From the NCBI RefSeq assembly GCF_014353015.1, contig NZ_CP060704.1, forward strand, positions 4,799,001-4,863,000: a stretch of DNA of 64,000 nt, written 5' to 3'. The notes beneath the pieces are model-generated. The model was not told the DNA's origin. It searched no databases and saw nothing but the letters and a program-made list of their open reading frames with translations. Every line of letters starts with the position of its first letter. Positions within the stretch are counted from its first letter, which is position 1. The position numbers were made by a program, and so were the translations under genes. This DNA is from Chitinimonas koreensis. Lineage in GTDB: Bacteria; Pseudomonadota; Gammaproteobacteria; Burkholderiales; Chitinimonadaceae. Positions 37,616 through 47,486 of this stretch are shown here, piece after piece.

Positions 37616-39232
37616 TCAAAGGCGATACACAGCCACCACCTGCTGCATCGCACCGGCCAGCTTCTGCAGCTCGGCCGACAGCGCCGTGCCGCGTTCGGCG
37701 GCGCGGCTGTTCTCCTCGGCCATCTGCGCCACCCGCTCGACCTGGCCGGCGATGGCATTGCTGGCGGTGCTCTGCTCGCGCAGCGCGGCAGCGATCTCGC
37801 CGACCAGGGTGCTGCTCTGCTCGGCGCTGCCGGCGATGCGCTCGATCGCGTCGCGCGTGCCGACGCCCTCGCTCACGCCGCTGCGCACCGAATCGACCAC
37901 CCGCGCCATGCGCGCCGACACCTGGGCCGAGCGCTGCTGGATCACCTCGACCATGCCGGCGATCTCGACCGTCGAGCCGGCGGTGCGCTCGGCCAGCTTG
38001 CGCACTTCATCGGCCACCACCGCAAAGCCGCGGCCCTGCTCGCCGGCCCGGGCCGCCTCGATGGCGGCATTGAGCGCCAGCAGGTTGGTCTGATCGGCCA
38101 CCTCCTTGATCACGCCGACCACCGCGCCGATCTGGCGGCCGCTGGCCTCGAGCTGTTCGAGCTCGCCGGCGGCCTCGTCGACGATGGCGGCGATCGACTC
38201 GATGCGGCGTACCGTGCCGACCACCGAGTCGCGCCCGGCCAGCGCCAGCGAGCCGGCCTCGGAAGTGAGCTGCTTGGCCTCGCCGGTGCGATCCGACACG
38301 TGGTTGATGCTGACGGTGACCTGCTCGACGCTGGCCGCCATGGTCGAGGAGGCATCGCTCTGCGCCTGCGAGCCTTCCGACACCTGCTGCGACGAGCCGG
38401 CCAGCTCGACCGAGGCGTTGGCCAGCCGCTCGGCGTCGCCGCGGATGGTGCCGAGCCCTTCGCGCAGCCGCTCGATCAGGCCGTTGAAGGCGCGCAGCAG
38501 GTCGGACAATTCATCCTGGCCCTTGACCGCGATGGTGCGCGACAGGTCGAGCTCGCGCGCCACCCGGCTCACCTCGCGGCTGGCCAGGCGGGTGGTGCCG
38601 ATCACCTTGGCGTAGGTGGTGAAGGCGACCCAGGCCAGCACCACGGTGGTCAGCACCACCAGCGAGACCGTCAGCGCCAGCGCCGAGCGGTAGTCGGCGG
38701 CGGCCTGCCGGGTGTACTGCTCGGTCCACTTGTGGTTGTACTCGGTGTGCGCGGCCAGCGTTCCGAGCGCCTTGGCGGCGATCGGCTTGAGCGTCTTGGC
38801 CGAGAATTCGAGCGCCTCGGCCTGGCCGCCGCGCGACAGCTCGAACATGCGCGGCAGCAGCGCGAAGTAGGCGCCCACCGCCTCGCGGTCGGCCGCCAGC
38901 AGGCGGCGATCCTCTTCTTCGTCGGCCCAGGCCTCGTAGTCCTTGAACGCCTGGTCGACCTGCGCCCGCTTGGCGGCGATGTCCTGCTCCATCTCGCCCT
39001 TGGCCGCCGCGTCGGTATTGAGGATGTGGTAGAGCACGTCGGTACGGATCAGCATGAACGACTGCTGGGCTCGCTCGAGCGCGAGCAGGCTGGGCACCAC
39101 GTTGTCGCCCATGTCCTCGATCACCTCGCGCGACTTGAGCAGCTGCCACAGGCCGTTGGCGCTGGCCAGCCACATGCCGGCCAGGGCGACGACGATCAGC
39201 AGGACGAGTCGATGGGATATACGCTGCAGCAT
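37616..39232 (-). CDS. Methyl-accepting chemotaxis protein
   Basis: 538 residues: first transmembrane helix at about 8-30, a periplasmic four-helix-bundle type sensor (about 31-188), second helix at about 190-212 (LTVSLVVLTTVVLAWVAF), HAMP, and a long signalling domain with the invariant hairpin tip VADQTNLLALNAAIEAARAG followed by GRGFAVVADEVRKLAERT. No C-terminal NWETF-like pentapeptide is seen, so it probably lacks CheR tethering. Ligand unknown. It stands inside an otherwise coherent pcnB-folK-kinase / panB-panC run and is bracketed by copies of element E, suggesting later insertion. Confidence 0.93.
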   Translation of the reverse strand: MLQRISHRLVLLIVVALAGMWLASANGLWQLLKSREVIEDMGDNVVPSLLALERAQQSFMLIRTDVLYHILNTDAAAKGEMEQDIAAKRAQVDQAFKDYEAWADEEEDRRLLAADREAVGAYFALLPRMFELSRGGQAEALEFSAKTLKPIAAKALGTLAAHTEYNHKWTEQYTRQAAADYRSALALTVSLVVLTTVVLAWVAFTTYAKVIGTTRLASREVSRVARELDLSRTIAVKGQDELSDLLRAFNGLIERLREGLGTIRGDAERLANASVELAGSSQQVSEGSQAQSDASSTMAASVEQVTVSINHVSDRTGEAKQLTSEAGSLALAGRDSVVGTVRRIESIAAIVDEAAGELEQLEASGRQIGAVVGVIKEVADQTNLLALNAAIEAARAGEQGRGFAVVADEVRKLAERTAGSTVEIAGMVEVIQQRSAQVSARMARVVDSVRSGVSEGVGTRDAIERIAGSAEQSSTLVGEIAAALREQSTASNAIAGQVERVAQMAEENSRAAERGTALSAELQKLAGAMQQVVAVYRL

Positions 39233-39577
39233 GATGAGGCTCCATCCGGTTCTGGTGCACAGCTGATTAGCTGAACGAAAATTCGAGAATATAAAGCTCA
39301 GCTTCCATGTGGAGGAGCGCGTCCACGGATACCGCGGGCCCTTCCCTTGCAGGTCGGCCGACCTTGCCTCCTATCCTCCTGCCCAATCCCGCTCGGAGCG
39401 TGACGCCAGGCGCCGGCGACGCCGCCGACGAATGGCCGCCCTGTTCTAATCCTTGCTGGGCGCTGGATCATTCTAGAAGAGCGCGTACCCAAGATGGGGA
39501 AAGCTATATTCCTACCGATGCTGCGTGGCAATACCCCCCTGGCGACCGAGGGCAGGCTCGGTAGGCCGCACGGTAAG

Positions 39578-39620
39578 CCCCATCCTCCTCCCAGCCTCCC
39601 CCTTGAAGGGGGAGGAGCCG
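39578..39620. repeat. Family D element (CCTCCCCCTTGAAGGGGGAGG)
   Basis: Palindrome CTCCCCCTTGAAGGGGGAG with a CCCCATCC lead-in, as at 47314 and 52558. The rest of the spacer upstream of the receptor gene (39233-39577) shows an AT-rich AATATA stretch near 39288 but no gene. Confidence 0.7.
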
Positions 39621-39677
39621 ATCCGCTGAGACTTGCGCGTAGAAAGTCCGGGATAAAACACGAATCGATTTAAAACC

Positions 39678-39804
39678 ACGAGCGAGCGACAGCGAGGCTC
39701 CCTCGCCCCAGGCGAGGGCGGGGGAGTGGGGAGAAATCAGGGATGAAGCCGAGGTCGAGCACTCACGGAAAGCAAACGCCCGGCTTCGCCGGGCGCCGCA
39801 CCAC
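39678..39804 (+). repeat. Element E, copy upstream of the chemotaxis gene
   Basis: Same order and orientation as the two copies on the other side of the receptor gene: CACGAGCGAGCGACAGCGAGG, CTCGCCCCAGGCGAG, GAGAAATCAGGGATGAAGCC and GCCCGGCTTCGCCGGGC. Confidence 0.8.
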
Positions 39805-39839
39805 TGATTCAATCGAGCTCGGAGGGCCGAGCAAACCCC

Positions 39840-40478
39840 TCAGGCTTTATTAAAGTACTCGCGCGAACCCCGCATCCCCTCGATGCGGCGCAGCAGCAGC
39901 CGGAAATCGTCCTCGTTCTCCACCAGGTTCAGGTGCTCGGTGTTGACGATCAGCAGCGGCGCCTCGGTGTAGTCGTAGAAGAAGCGGCTGTAGCGGTCGG
40001 CCAGGCTGCGCAGGTAGGGCTCGCCGATGCGCGACTCGTAGTCGCGGCTGCGCTGGCGCACGCGGTCGATCAGGGTGTCGAGGTCGGCCTGCAGGTAGAT
40101 CACCAGGTCCGGCGTCGGCGCGCGCACGCGCAGGTGGCGGTAGATGTCGGAATAGAGCCGGAATTCGTCGTCGCCGAGCGTCATCTCGGCGAACAGCGGA
40201 TCCTTGTCGAACAGGAAGTCGGCCACCGTCTGGCCGCCGAACAGGTCGATCTGGGTCAGGCTCTCGACCTGCTCGACGCGCTGGAACAGGAAGGACAATT
40301 GAGTCGGCAGCGCGTAGCGCGACATGTCCTGGTAGAACTTGGGCAGGAAGGGGATCGCGTCAGGATTCTCGAGCAGCAGGTTGGCCGCCAGGTGTTCGCC
40401 GAGCTTCCTCGCCAGCGTGGTCTTGCCGACCCCGATCGGACCTTCGACGACGATATAACGGTAACGCTCCAAGCCCAT
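39840..40478 (-). CDS. Deoxynucleoside (deoxyadenosine/deoxyguanosine) kinase family protein
   Basis: 212 residues. P-loop VVEGPIGVGKTTLARKL, the LLENPDAIPFLPKFYQD stretch in the position of the catalytic Glu region, and the DLVIYLQADLDTLIDRVRQRSRDYE lid block place it in the dNK family, which phosphorylates deoxynucleosides for salvage. ATG at MGLERYRYIVVEG. It lies 74 bases after folK on the same strand and is probably co-transcribed with pcnB and folK. The terminal KA residues sit at the edge of the repeat block. Confidence 0.92.
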   Translation of the reverse strand: MGLERYRYIVVEGPIGVGKTTLARKLGEHLAANLLLENPDAIPFLPKFYQDMSRYALPTQLSFLFQRVEQVESLTQIDLFGGQTVADFLFDKDPLFAEMTLGDDEFRLYSDIYRHLRVRAPTPDLVIYLQADLDTLIDRVRQRSRDYESRIGEPYLRSLADRYSRFFYDYTEAPLLIVNTEHLNLVENEDDFRLLLRRIEGMRGSREYFNKA

Positions 40479-40551
40479 CGAACCACTCCGTTTCAGCGCA
40501 CGCGCGGCGGCGCAGGTGTCGATCGTACGGTCCGGGCAGGCCGGACCTCAG

Positions 40552-41037
40552 TCATTGCGGAAGCCGGGCCAGGTCGTCGGCCGCCAGCCGCGCCGCCAGC
40601 GCCGCGACCAGGCCACGGCCGGGCAGTGCCAGCCCGGGCGCGATCTCGGCCAGCGGCACCAGCACGAAGGCGCGTTCGTGCATGCGCGGATGCGGCACGG
40701 TCAGGCGGTCGTCATGAATCTCGACCTGGCCGTACAGCAGCAGGTCCAGGTCGAGCGTACGCGGCGCGTTGCGGAAGCTGCGCTGGCGGCCGAACTCGTG
40801 CTCGATCGCCAGCAGGCCGTCGAGCACTTCATGTGGCGCCAGCTCGGTATCGATGGCCGCCACCGCGTTGACGAAATCGGGCTGGTCGAGATAGCCGACC
40901 GGCGCGCTGCGGTACAGCGCCGAGCAGGCCGCCAGCGTGGTGCCGGGCAGGCCGGCCAGCGCCGCCATGGCGGCCGTCACGGTCGCGCCGGCGTCGCCGA
41001 GGTTGGCGCCGAGGCCGATATAGGCGCGCACGCTCAC
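40552..41037 (-). CDS. folK: 2-amino-4-hydroxy-6-hydroxymethyldihydropteridine pyrophosphokinase
   Basis: 161 residues from GTG (VSVRAYIGLGANLGD), which overlaps the pcnB stop in GTGA. It transfers pyrophosphate from ATP to the pterin in folate synthesis. Signature blocks: AYIGLGANLGDA, SALYRSAPVGYLDQPDFVNAV, IEHEFGRQRSFRNAPRTLDLDLLLYG and LTVPHPRMHERAFVLVPLAEIAP. Translational coupling to pcnB is typical of beta- and gammaproteobacteria. Confidence 0.96.
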   Translation of the reverse strand: MSVRAYIGLGANLGDAGATVTAAMAALAGLPGTTLAACSALYRSAPVGYLDQPDFVNAVAAIDTELAPHEVLDGLLAIEHEFGRQRSFRNAPRTLDLDLLLYGQVEIHDDRLTVPHPRMHERAFVLVPLAEIAPGLALPGRGLVAALAARLAADDLARLPQ

Positions 41038-42374
41038 TGGCCGTCGTCCGCCGCGGACGCGTCGCCCTGCTTGGCGCCGCTGCGGCGACGGCGGCGCTTC
41101 TTGGTGGCGTCGCCGGCCTGCGGCCGCAGCAGCATCGCTTCGCGCGCCTGGCTGTCGGCATCCTGGAAGGCGGTCCACCAGTCGGCCAGCTCCTGCTCGC
41201 ATTCGCCCACGCTGGCGCGCAGGCAGAGGAAGTCGTAGCCGGCGCGGAAGCGCGGATGCTCGAGCAGGCGGAACGGCTTGATCCCGCTGCGCTGCTCGAA
41301 GCGCGGCTGCAGGGTCCAGATTTCCTTCATCGCGGTGCCGTAGCGGCGCGGGATGGCGAGCTTCTCCTCCTGCACCGCCTCGACCTCGTCGATCGCCGAG
41401 AACAGCGCCAGCATCGGCTTCTCGCCGGCCGCCTTGCGCTTGTCCCAGTTGTCGAGCACCTCGAGCCACAGCAGCGCGGCGAACACGTAGCCGGCCGAGA
41501 CCGGCTTGTCCTCGCGGATGCGGCGGTCGGTGTTCTCCAGCGCGGTACGCAGGAAGGCCTCGCCGTGCGGCGCCTTCATCATCTTGTCCAAGAGCGGGAA
41601 GAAGCCGTGGTGCAGGCCCTCGTCGCGCAGCTGCATCAGGCAGGCCCAGCTCTGGCCGCTGAACAGCAGCTTGAGCATCTCGTCGAACAGCCGCGCGGCC
41701 GGCACGTTCTCGAGCAGCTTGGCCAGCTCGCGGATCGGCTTGCGCGTCTCGCTCTCGATGGCGAGGCCGAGCTTGGCCGCCAGCCGCACCGCGCGCAGCA
41801 TGCGCACCGGGTCTTCGCGGTAGCGGGTGATCGGCGCGCCGATCATCGCCAGGCGCTTCTTCTCGATGTCCTCGACGCCGCCGTGATAGTCGATGATCTC
41901 TTCGCGCGCCGGGTCGTAGAACAGCGCGTTGACGGTGAAGTCGCGCCGCTTGGCGTCGTCTTCCTGGCTGCCCCAGGTGTTGTCGCGGATGATGCGGCCC
42001 GACTCGTCGGTCAGCGCCTCGCCCGAGCCGCGGAAGGTCGACACCTCGACCACTTCCTCGCCGTACAGCACGTGGACCAGGCGGAAGCGCCGGCCGATGA
42101 TGCGCGAGCGGCGGAACACCTTGTGCACGTCCTCGGGCGTGGCGTTGGTGGCCACGTCGAAGTCCTTGGGATGCTTGCCGAGCAAGAGGTCGCGCACCGC
42201 GCCGCCGACGATGAAGGCCTCGAAACCGGCCTCCTGCAGGCGGTCGGTGGTCTTGAGCGCGAAGGAAGGCAGTTGCGAGCGGCTGATGCCGTGACGCTTG
42301 GCCGGGATCACCACGCGGCCGCCGCCGTGGCGCTTCTTGAGCTTGAGCACGCGGCCGATCAGTTTGCGAATCAT
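41034..42374 (-). CDS. pcnB: Poly(A) polymerase I
   Basis: 446 residues from ATG at MIRKLIGRVLKLKKRH. Class II nucleotidyltransferase that adds 3' poly(A) tails to RNA and speeds decay. Head-domain motifs: FIVGGAVRDLLLGKHPKDFDVATNA (GG and DxD), RRDFTVNALFYDP and EDPVRMLRAVRLAAKLG. The length, the basic N-terminus and the basic C-terminal tail (KKRRRRRSGAK) support PcnB rather than CCA-adding enzyme. It heads a pcnB-folK-kinase transcript. The 294 bases upstream, shared with the divergent PhzF-like gene, contain no clear promoter. Confidence 0.95.
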   Translation of the reverse strand: MIRKLIGRVLKLKKRHGGGRVVIPAKRHGISRSQLPSFALKTTDRLQEAGFEAFIVGGAVRDLLLGKHPKDFDVATNATPEDVHKVFRRSRIIGRRFRLVHVLYGEEVVEVSTFRGSGEALTDESGRIIRDNTWGSQEDDAKRRDFTVNALFYDPAREEIIDYHGGVEDIEKKRLAMIGAPITRYREDPVRMLRAVRLAAKLGLAIESETRKPIRELAKLLENVPAARLFDEMLKLLFSGQSWACLMQLRDEGLHHGFFPLLDKMMKAPHGEAFLRTALENTDRRIREDKPVSAGYVFAALLWLEVLDNWDKRKAAGEKPMLALFSAIDEVEAVQEEKLAIPRRYGTAMKEIWTLQPRFEQRSGIKPFRLLEHPRFRAGYDFLCLRASVGECEQELADWWTAFQDADSQAREAMLLRPQAGDATKKRRRRRSGAKQGDASAADDGQ

Positions 42375-42668
42375 GTTCTTAGGCGGGAAGTTTGCTGCTG
42401 AGGAAGCGCCGATTATAGCCGCATGCGCCCGCCGATATCGCACCGGCGGTGGTCGGCAGGGGAACTTCCCGTCGCCGGCGCGCGTCACGCTGGTTCCGGC
42501 CGCATCGCCAGGGGCGGCGGCCGTCCCGTTAAAATGGTCCGGACAAGCCATCCGATCCATATCAAAATCCGGCCCGAGCCGGAACAACCGGCCGGACCCG
42601 GCCAGCCGCCGACAGCTGGACCGGGATCCAAGCCCGCATAAGTTCGATCCATTCCCGGAGGAATACCC

Positions 42669-43505
42669 ATGCCCCTGATCCGCTATCGACTCTTGAACGT
42701 ATTCGCCGAGGAAACCTTCGGCGGCAACCCGCTGGCCGTGATCGAGGACGGCTCGATGCTGTCCGACGCCGAGATGCAGCTGGTGGCGCGCCAGTTCAAC
42801 CTGTCCGAGACCACCTTCCTGCTGCCCTCGGAGGAGGCCGCCGCACGCGTGCGCATCTTCACGCCGGGCTACGAGATGCCGTTCGCCGGCCATCCCACGC
42901 TGGGCAGCGCCCAGGTGGTGCGCGACCTGCTCGAGGCCGGCGACCGCTTCAAGCTCGAGATGCAGGCCGGCCTGATCCCGGTGGCCGCCGACGGCGACCG
43001 CTGGACGCTGGCCGCCAACCCGCCCGAGCACCGGCCGATGGAGGCCGCGCCGGCCGAGCTGGCCGCCATGCTGGGCCTGCCGGCCGAGGCGATCGCCGGC
43101 CAGCCGCTGTGGGTCAGCTGCGGCAACGAGCAGGCGATGATCCCGCTGGCCAGCGTCGAGCAGGTGCACGCCTGCCGGCCCGACCCGGCGCTGCTCAAGC
43201 GCTACGCGGTCAACCACACCGGCAAGCCCAAGGCCTATGTGTTCGCGCGGACCGACGAAGGCTTCGAGGCGCGCTTCTTCTGGACGCCCGACGCCGGCCT
43301 CGGCGAGGACCCGGGCACCGGTTCGGCCGCCGCCAACCTGGGCGGCTGGTGGCTGGCGACGCAGGCCGAGAAGCCGCTCGACGCGGTGATCCGCCAGGGC
43401 ACGGCGATGGGCCGGCCCAATGTGCTGAGCCTGCGCGTGGACGGCAGCGGCATCCGCGTCGGCGGCCGGGTGGTCGAACTGGGCCGCGGCGTGCTGCGCT
43501 GGTAG
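42669..43505 (+). CDS. PhzF family isomerase-like protein
   Basis: 278 residues, ATG with GGAGGAAT upstream. Two-domain diaminopimelate-epimerase fold: RYRLLNVFAEETFGGNPLAV at the start, catalytic-type Glu47 in FNLSETTF, TPGYEMPFAGHPTLGSA, and in the second half GEDPGTGSAAANLGGW. PhzF in phenazine producers isomerises DHHA, but no other phz gene is here; most family members are uncharacterised. Single gene, divergent from pcnB and followed by a REP pair. Confidence 0.9.
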   Translation: MPLIRYRLLNVFAEETFGGNPLAVIEDGSMLSDAEMQLVARQFNLSETTFLLPSEEAAARVRIFTPGYEMPFAGHPTLGSAQVVRDLLEAGDRFKLEMQAGLIPVAADGDRWTLAANPPEHRPMEAAPAELAAMLGLPAEAIAGQPLWVSCGNEQAMIPLASVEQVHACRPDPALLKRYAVNHTGKPKAYVFARTDEGFEARFFWTPDAGLGEDPGTGSAAANLGGWWLATQAEKPLDAVIRQGTAMGRPNVLSLRVDGSGIRVGGRVVELGRGVLRW

Positions 43506-43549
43506 GAAACGTTCGGCCGCCAATATGGCGGCCGAATCACACAGGCTTT

Positions 43550-43617
43550 GTAGGTCGGGCTTTATGCCCGACAGCGACCTCGATCAGCGGCGCTGTCGGG
43601 CATAAAGCCCGACCTAC
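43550..43617. repeat. REP pair, family A
   Basis: GTAGGTCGGGCTTTATGCCC and its inverted copy around an 18-base loop, lying between two convergent genes. Confidence 0.9.
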
Positions 43618-43632
43618 GATCGCTTCCGGATC

Positions 43633-44408
43633 TCAATCCGCCAGCCGGCGCCGGAACACCAGCCGGTTCTCGTCCCGGCCGACTCGTCGAGCCGATAGCC
43701 CTCCAGATCGAAGCCGCGCAGGCCGTCGACCGTGTCGATGCGCCGCGTCAGCGCGTAGCGCGCCATCAGGCCGCGGGCGCGCTTGGCGAAGAAGCTGATG
43801 ATCTTGTAGCGGCCGCCCTTCCAGTCCTCGAACGCGCACTCCACCAGCCGGGCCTCGAGCTTCTTCGGCTTCACCGCCTTGAAGTATTCGTCGCTGGCCA
43901 GGTTGACCAGCACCGGCGGCCGCTTGCGCGCCAGCTCGGCGTTGAGCGCCGCGGTGATGCTGTCGCCCCAGAAAGCGTACAGGCTGGCGCCGGCCGGGTT
44001 CTCCAGTCGGGTGCCCATCTCGAGCCGGTAGGGCTGCATGCGGTCGAGCGGCCGCAGCACGCCGTAGAGGCCGGACAGGATGCGCAGGTGCTCCTGCGCG
44101 TAGTCGAGCGTGGCGGCATCGAGGCTGGCGGCGTCGAGCCCCTCGTAGACATCGCCCATGAAGGCCAGCACCGCCTGCTTGCTGTTGGCCGCGGTGAAGC
44201 GCGGCGACCAGTGCTGATAGCGCGAGACGTTGAGCGCAGCCAGCGGCTCGGAGATCGACATCAGGCTGCCGATCTCGGCCGGGCTCTTGCGCTTGAGGAT
44301 CTCGATCAGCTCGGCCGAGCGCTCGACGAAGGCCGGCCGGGTATGGCGCTCGACGTGGGGCGGGGTGTCGTAGTCGAGGGTCTTGGCGGGGGACAGGACG
44401 AACAGCAT
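43633..44408 (-). CDS. yaaA: YaaA family peroxide-stress protein, -1 frameshift near the end
   Basis: N-terminus MLFVLSPAKTLDYDTP, the helix-hairpin-helix-like middle and FFAKRARGLMARY identify YaaA (DUF328), which in E. coli lowers free iron during hydrogen peroxide stress. As written the frame leaves the family sequence after GYRLDES and runs through the neighbouring REP. Adding one base to the C3 run at 43674-43676 restores SAGDENRLVFRRRLAD and a stop, closely matching the usual C-terminus and giving 258 residues. Single gene. Confidence 0.88.
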
Positions 44409-44512
44409 GGGGCGACTCGTGGCGGAAACGGCCGCGATTCTACCGCGCCGCCGGCCGCGATCCGCTCCGCTATAACTATCGAGAAAGCGGCTCGACATCC
44501 AACTCCGCGATC

Positions 44513-44531
44513 CGCCCGGCTGAGCCGGGCG
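44513..44531. terminator. Hairpin CGCCCGGC-TGA-GCCGGGCG upstream of yaaA
   Basis: Strong stem followed by CTTTGG on the plus strand. It lies between the divergent yaaA and HD-GYP genes, so its role as a terminator is unclear; the sequence equals the end hairpin of element E. A further element E fragment (CCACCGGGGTTCCCGCGAAGTCG to ATCTCGCTGACGCGAG) follows at about 44588-44655. Confidence 0.4.
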
Positions 44532-44753
44532 CTTTGGTGCGATGCACATCGACGACTCATCGCCGATTAATTCCACTGCCCCGCACTGGCCGCCACCGGG
44601 GTTCCCGCGAAGTCGCAGGGGGGGTGGTCCAGAGGGGATCTCGCTGACGCGAGATGCGTACCTTTTTCCAACAGCCGGGCAGGAAGGCGTGCGTAAGCGC
44701 CGCTCCGTCCGGCCGACCAAGCATCCATCCCACCCTGTCCTCCGGAGCATCCC

Positions 44754-45659
44754 ATGGCCCGCCCTGCCCTCGTCGAACCGCTGCTCAAGAGCCTCTACGT
44801 GATGGCGGCCATGGTGGAGGCGCGCGACCCGTACACCGGCGGCCACCTGTGGCGGGTGTCGCAGTTCTCGCGGCTGCTGGCGCTCGACCTGGGCCTGCCG
44901 GCCGCCGACGTGGCGCGCATCGCGCTCGGCGGCTTCCTGCACGACCTGGGCAAGATCGGCGTGCCCGACGCGGTGCTCAACAAGCGCGACAAGCTCGACG
45001 ACGCCGAGTACGCGGTGATCCGCACCCATCCCGAGATCGGCATGCGGCTGCTGGCCGGCCATCCACTGGCCCGCCTGGTCGAGGCCGCGGTGGCGATGCA
45101 CCACGAGACGCCGGACGGCCGCGGCTATCCGGCCGGCCTCCAGGGCGAGGCGATTCCGCTCGACGCGCGCATCGTCGGCCTGACCGATGCCTTCGACGCG
45201 ATGACCAGCAACCGGCCCTACCGCCGCGGCATGCCGATCGAGCGCGCGCTGGCGATCATCGGCGAGAACCTGGGCAGCCAGTTCGATCGCGCGCTGGGCG
45301 AGCGCTTCATCGCGCTCGGCGGCCGCGGCGCGCTGGAACACATCGTCGGCCATACCGAACCCGGCATCCCGCTGTTCGAATGCCCGATGTGCGGCCCGAC
45401 CATCGTGGTGCGGCGCGGCCAGGCGGCCGGCGAGACGGTGTACTGCCGCGCCTGCGGCAACGAGGCCGAGGTCGAGCGCAGCGGCGGCACGGTGAATGTG
45501 CACGGCACCGGCCGGATGGGCGACGCGCGTGCGCTCGAGCCGGAGATCGACGAATTGCTGATCGACGAACTGTCGGCCGAGGCGGGCCGCTACCTGGCCG
45601 TCGCCCGGCCGCCGCGCGGGCCGCTGGGGTGGTTGCGCGGAGCGTTGGGCGGGGGCTGA
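44754..45659 (+). CDS. HD-GYP domain phosphodiesterase with C-terminal zinc ribbon
   Basis: 301 residues. HD-GYP domain at about 15-190: H31 of GGHLWRVSQFS, H63-D64 in FLHDLGKIGVPD, H116-H117-E and DGRGYPAG (the GYP signature), then LTDAFDAMTSNRPYRRG. This domain hydrolyses cyclic di-GMP. After it comes C210-P-M-C213 and C231-R-A-C234, two CxxC knuckles 17 residues apart, forming a zinc ribbon, then an acidic tail. There is no receiver or sensor domain in front, so the ribbon may be the control or partner-binding part. Start ATG; single gene. Confidence 0.92.
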   Translation: MARPALVEPLLKSLYVMAAMVEARDPYTGGHLWRVSQFSRLLALDLGLPAADVARIALGGFLHDLGKIGVPDAVLNKRDKLDDAEYAVIRTHPEIGMRLLAGHPLARLVEAAVAMHHETPDGRGYPAGLQGEAIPLDARIVGLTDAFDAMTSNRPYRRGMPIERALAIIGENLGSQFDRALGERFIALGGRGALEHIVGHTEPGIPLFECPMCGPTIVVRRGQAAGETVYCRACGNEAEVERSGGTVNVHGTGRMGDARALEPEIDELLIDELSAEAGRYLAVARPPRGPLGWLRGALGGG

Positions 45660-45770
45660 CGGGCATTCGCCGTTTGCAGGCTAGAGGGGAGCGGCTTTCC
45701 GTCCCGTCTCCCGCGCGCGAAGACTCAACGGCTGCGCTTCCAATAGCTGGTACCCACCCTGAACCACCGC

Positions 45771-45985
45771 TCCCTCACCCTACCCTCTCCCGGAGGGAGA
45801 GGGTGGCGCAGTGAAATGTCGCGGCCAGTCGTCATGCCTGCCTTGCCCGCCGAATTCAAACCGTGTCCCTGCGAGACCGCCCTGTCGTCCCCTCCTCCCG
45901 CCGGGAGAGGGTTAGGGTAAGGGAGCGCCCGTCGAACGCCACATAACCGGTCGAGCGTTCTCGCCACGCACGGGAGAGGGGGCTA
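45771..45985. repeat. Family D type elements (CCCTCTCCC/GGGAGAGGG)
   Basis: Three hairpin arms: CCCTCTCCCGGAGGGAGAGGG (about 45783-45803), CTCCTCCCGCCGGGAGAGGGTTAGGGTAAGGGAG (about 45890-45926) and GGGAGAGGGGG near 45971. Together with the terminator at 46022 they fill the 511 bases between the HD-GYP gene and the importer operon; no gene was seen. Confidence 0.6.
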
Positions 45986-46021
45986 CCAGTGCCAGGCGCC
46001 GCCAGGGTGTAGGGACGAGTC

Positions 46022-46053
46022 CCAAAAAATAGGGCGCGATTCGCATCGCGCCC
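46022..46053 (-). terminator. Terminator of the sugar importer operon
   Basis: Perfect 9-bp stem GGGCGCGAT, loop TCGC, ATCGCGCCC. On the minus strand it is followed by TATTTTTT. Confidence 0.9.
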
Positions 46054-46171
46054 CTCGGAGTGAGACCCTGATATTCGCTGCCGGGGCAGCGGCGGCATCA
46101 GCACCGCCTGCGGAACCGGCCATCCGGCCGGCCCCCGCATTCCTTTCGCCTTCTCGGGCGATTCCGCCCGC

Positions 46172-47271
<1,100 letters not shown>

Positions 47272-47284
47272 GTGTCTCTCCTGT

Positions 47285-47482
47285 TAGGTGTGAGGCGTGA
47301 GGGGTGAGGTGCTGACCCCATCCCCCACCCGGCCTCCCCCTTGAAGGGGGAGGAGCGGGGCGCGCCAATTTCGTTCGTCAGTGATCGTCTTTCGTCTCGC
47401 GATGCGGCTCCCTCCCCTTCAAGGGGAGGGCTGGGGCGGGGATGGGGTCGACACCTCACCCCTCACGCCTCACCCCTCACAC
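47285..47482. repeat. Long nested palindrome: family F arms around family D arms
   Basis: From outside to inside: GTGAGGCGTGAGGGGTGAGG / CCTCACCCCTCACGCCTCAC, then ACCCCATCCCC / GGGGATGGGGT, then CTCCCCCTTGAAGGGGGAG and CCCTCCCCTTCAAGGGGAGGG, with about 55 unique bases in the centre. It sits between two genes of one transporter operon. Confidence 0.85.
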
Positions 47483-47486
47483 GCCG

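Noticed and set aside
37304..39804. Spaced copies of element E considered as a CRISPR-like array
   Set aside because: Units are about 120 bp, diverged, separated by unequal distances and a gene, and no cas gene is present.
42375..42668. Possible small gene or promoter between pcnB and the PhzF-like gene
   Set aside because: No frame with a ribosome site or family resemblance, and no good -35/-10 pair could be fixed.
42669..43505. PhzF-like gene as part of a phenazine cluster
   Set aside because: No other phz gene is nearby and the family is mostly unrelated to phenazines.
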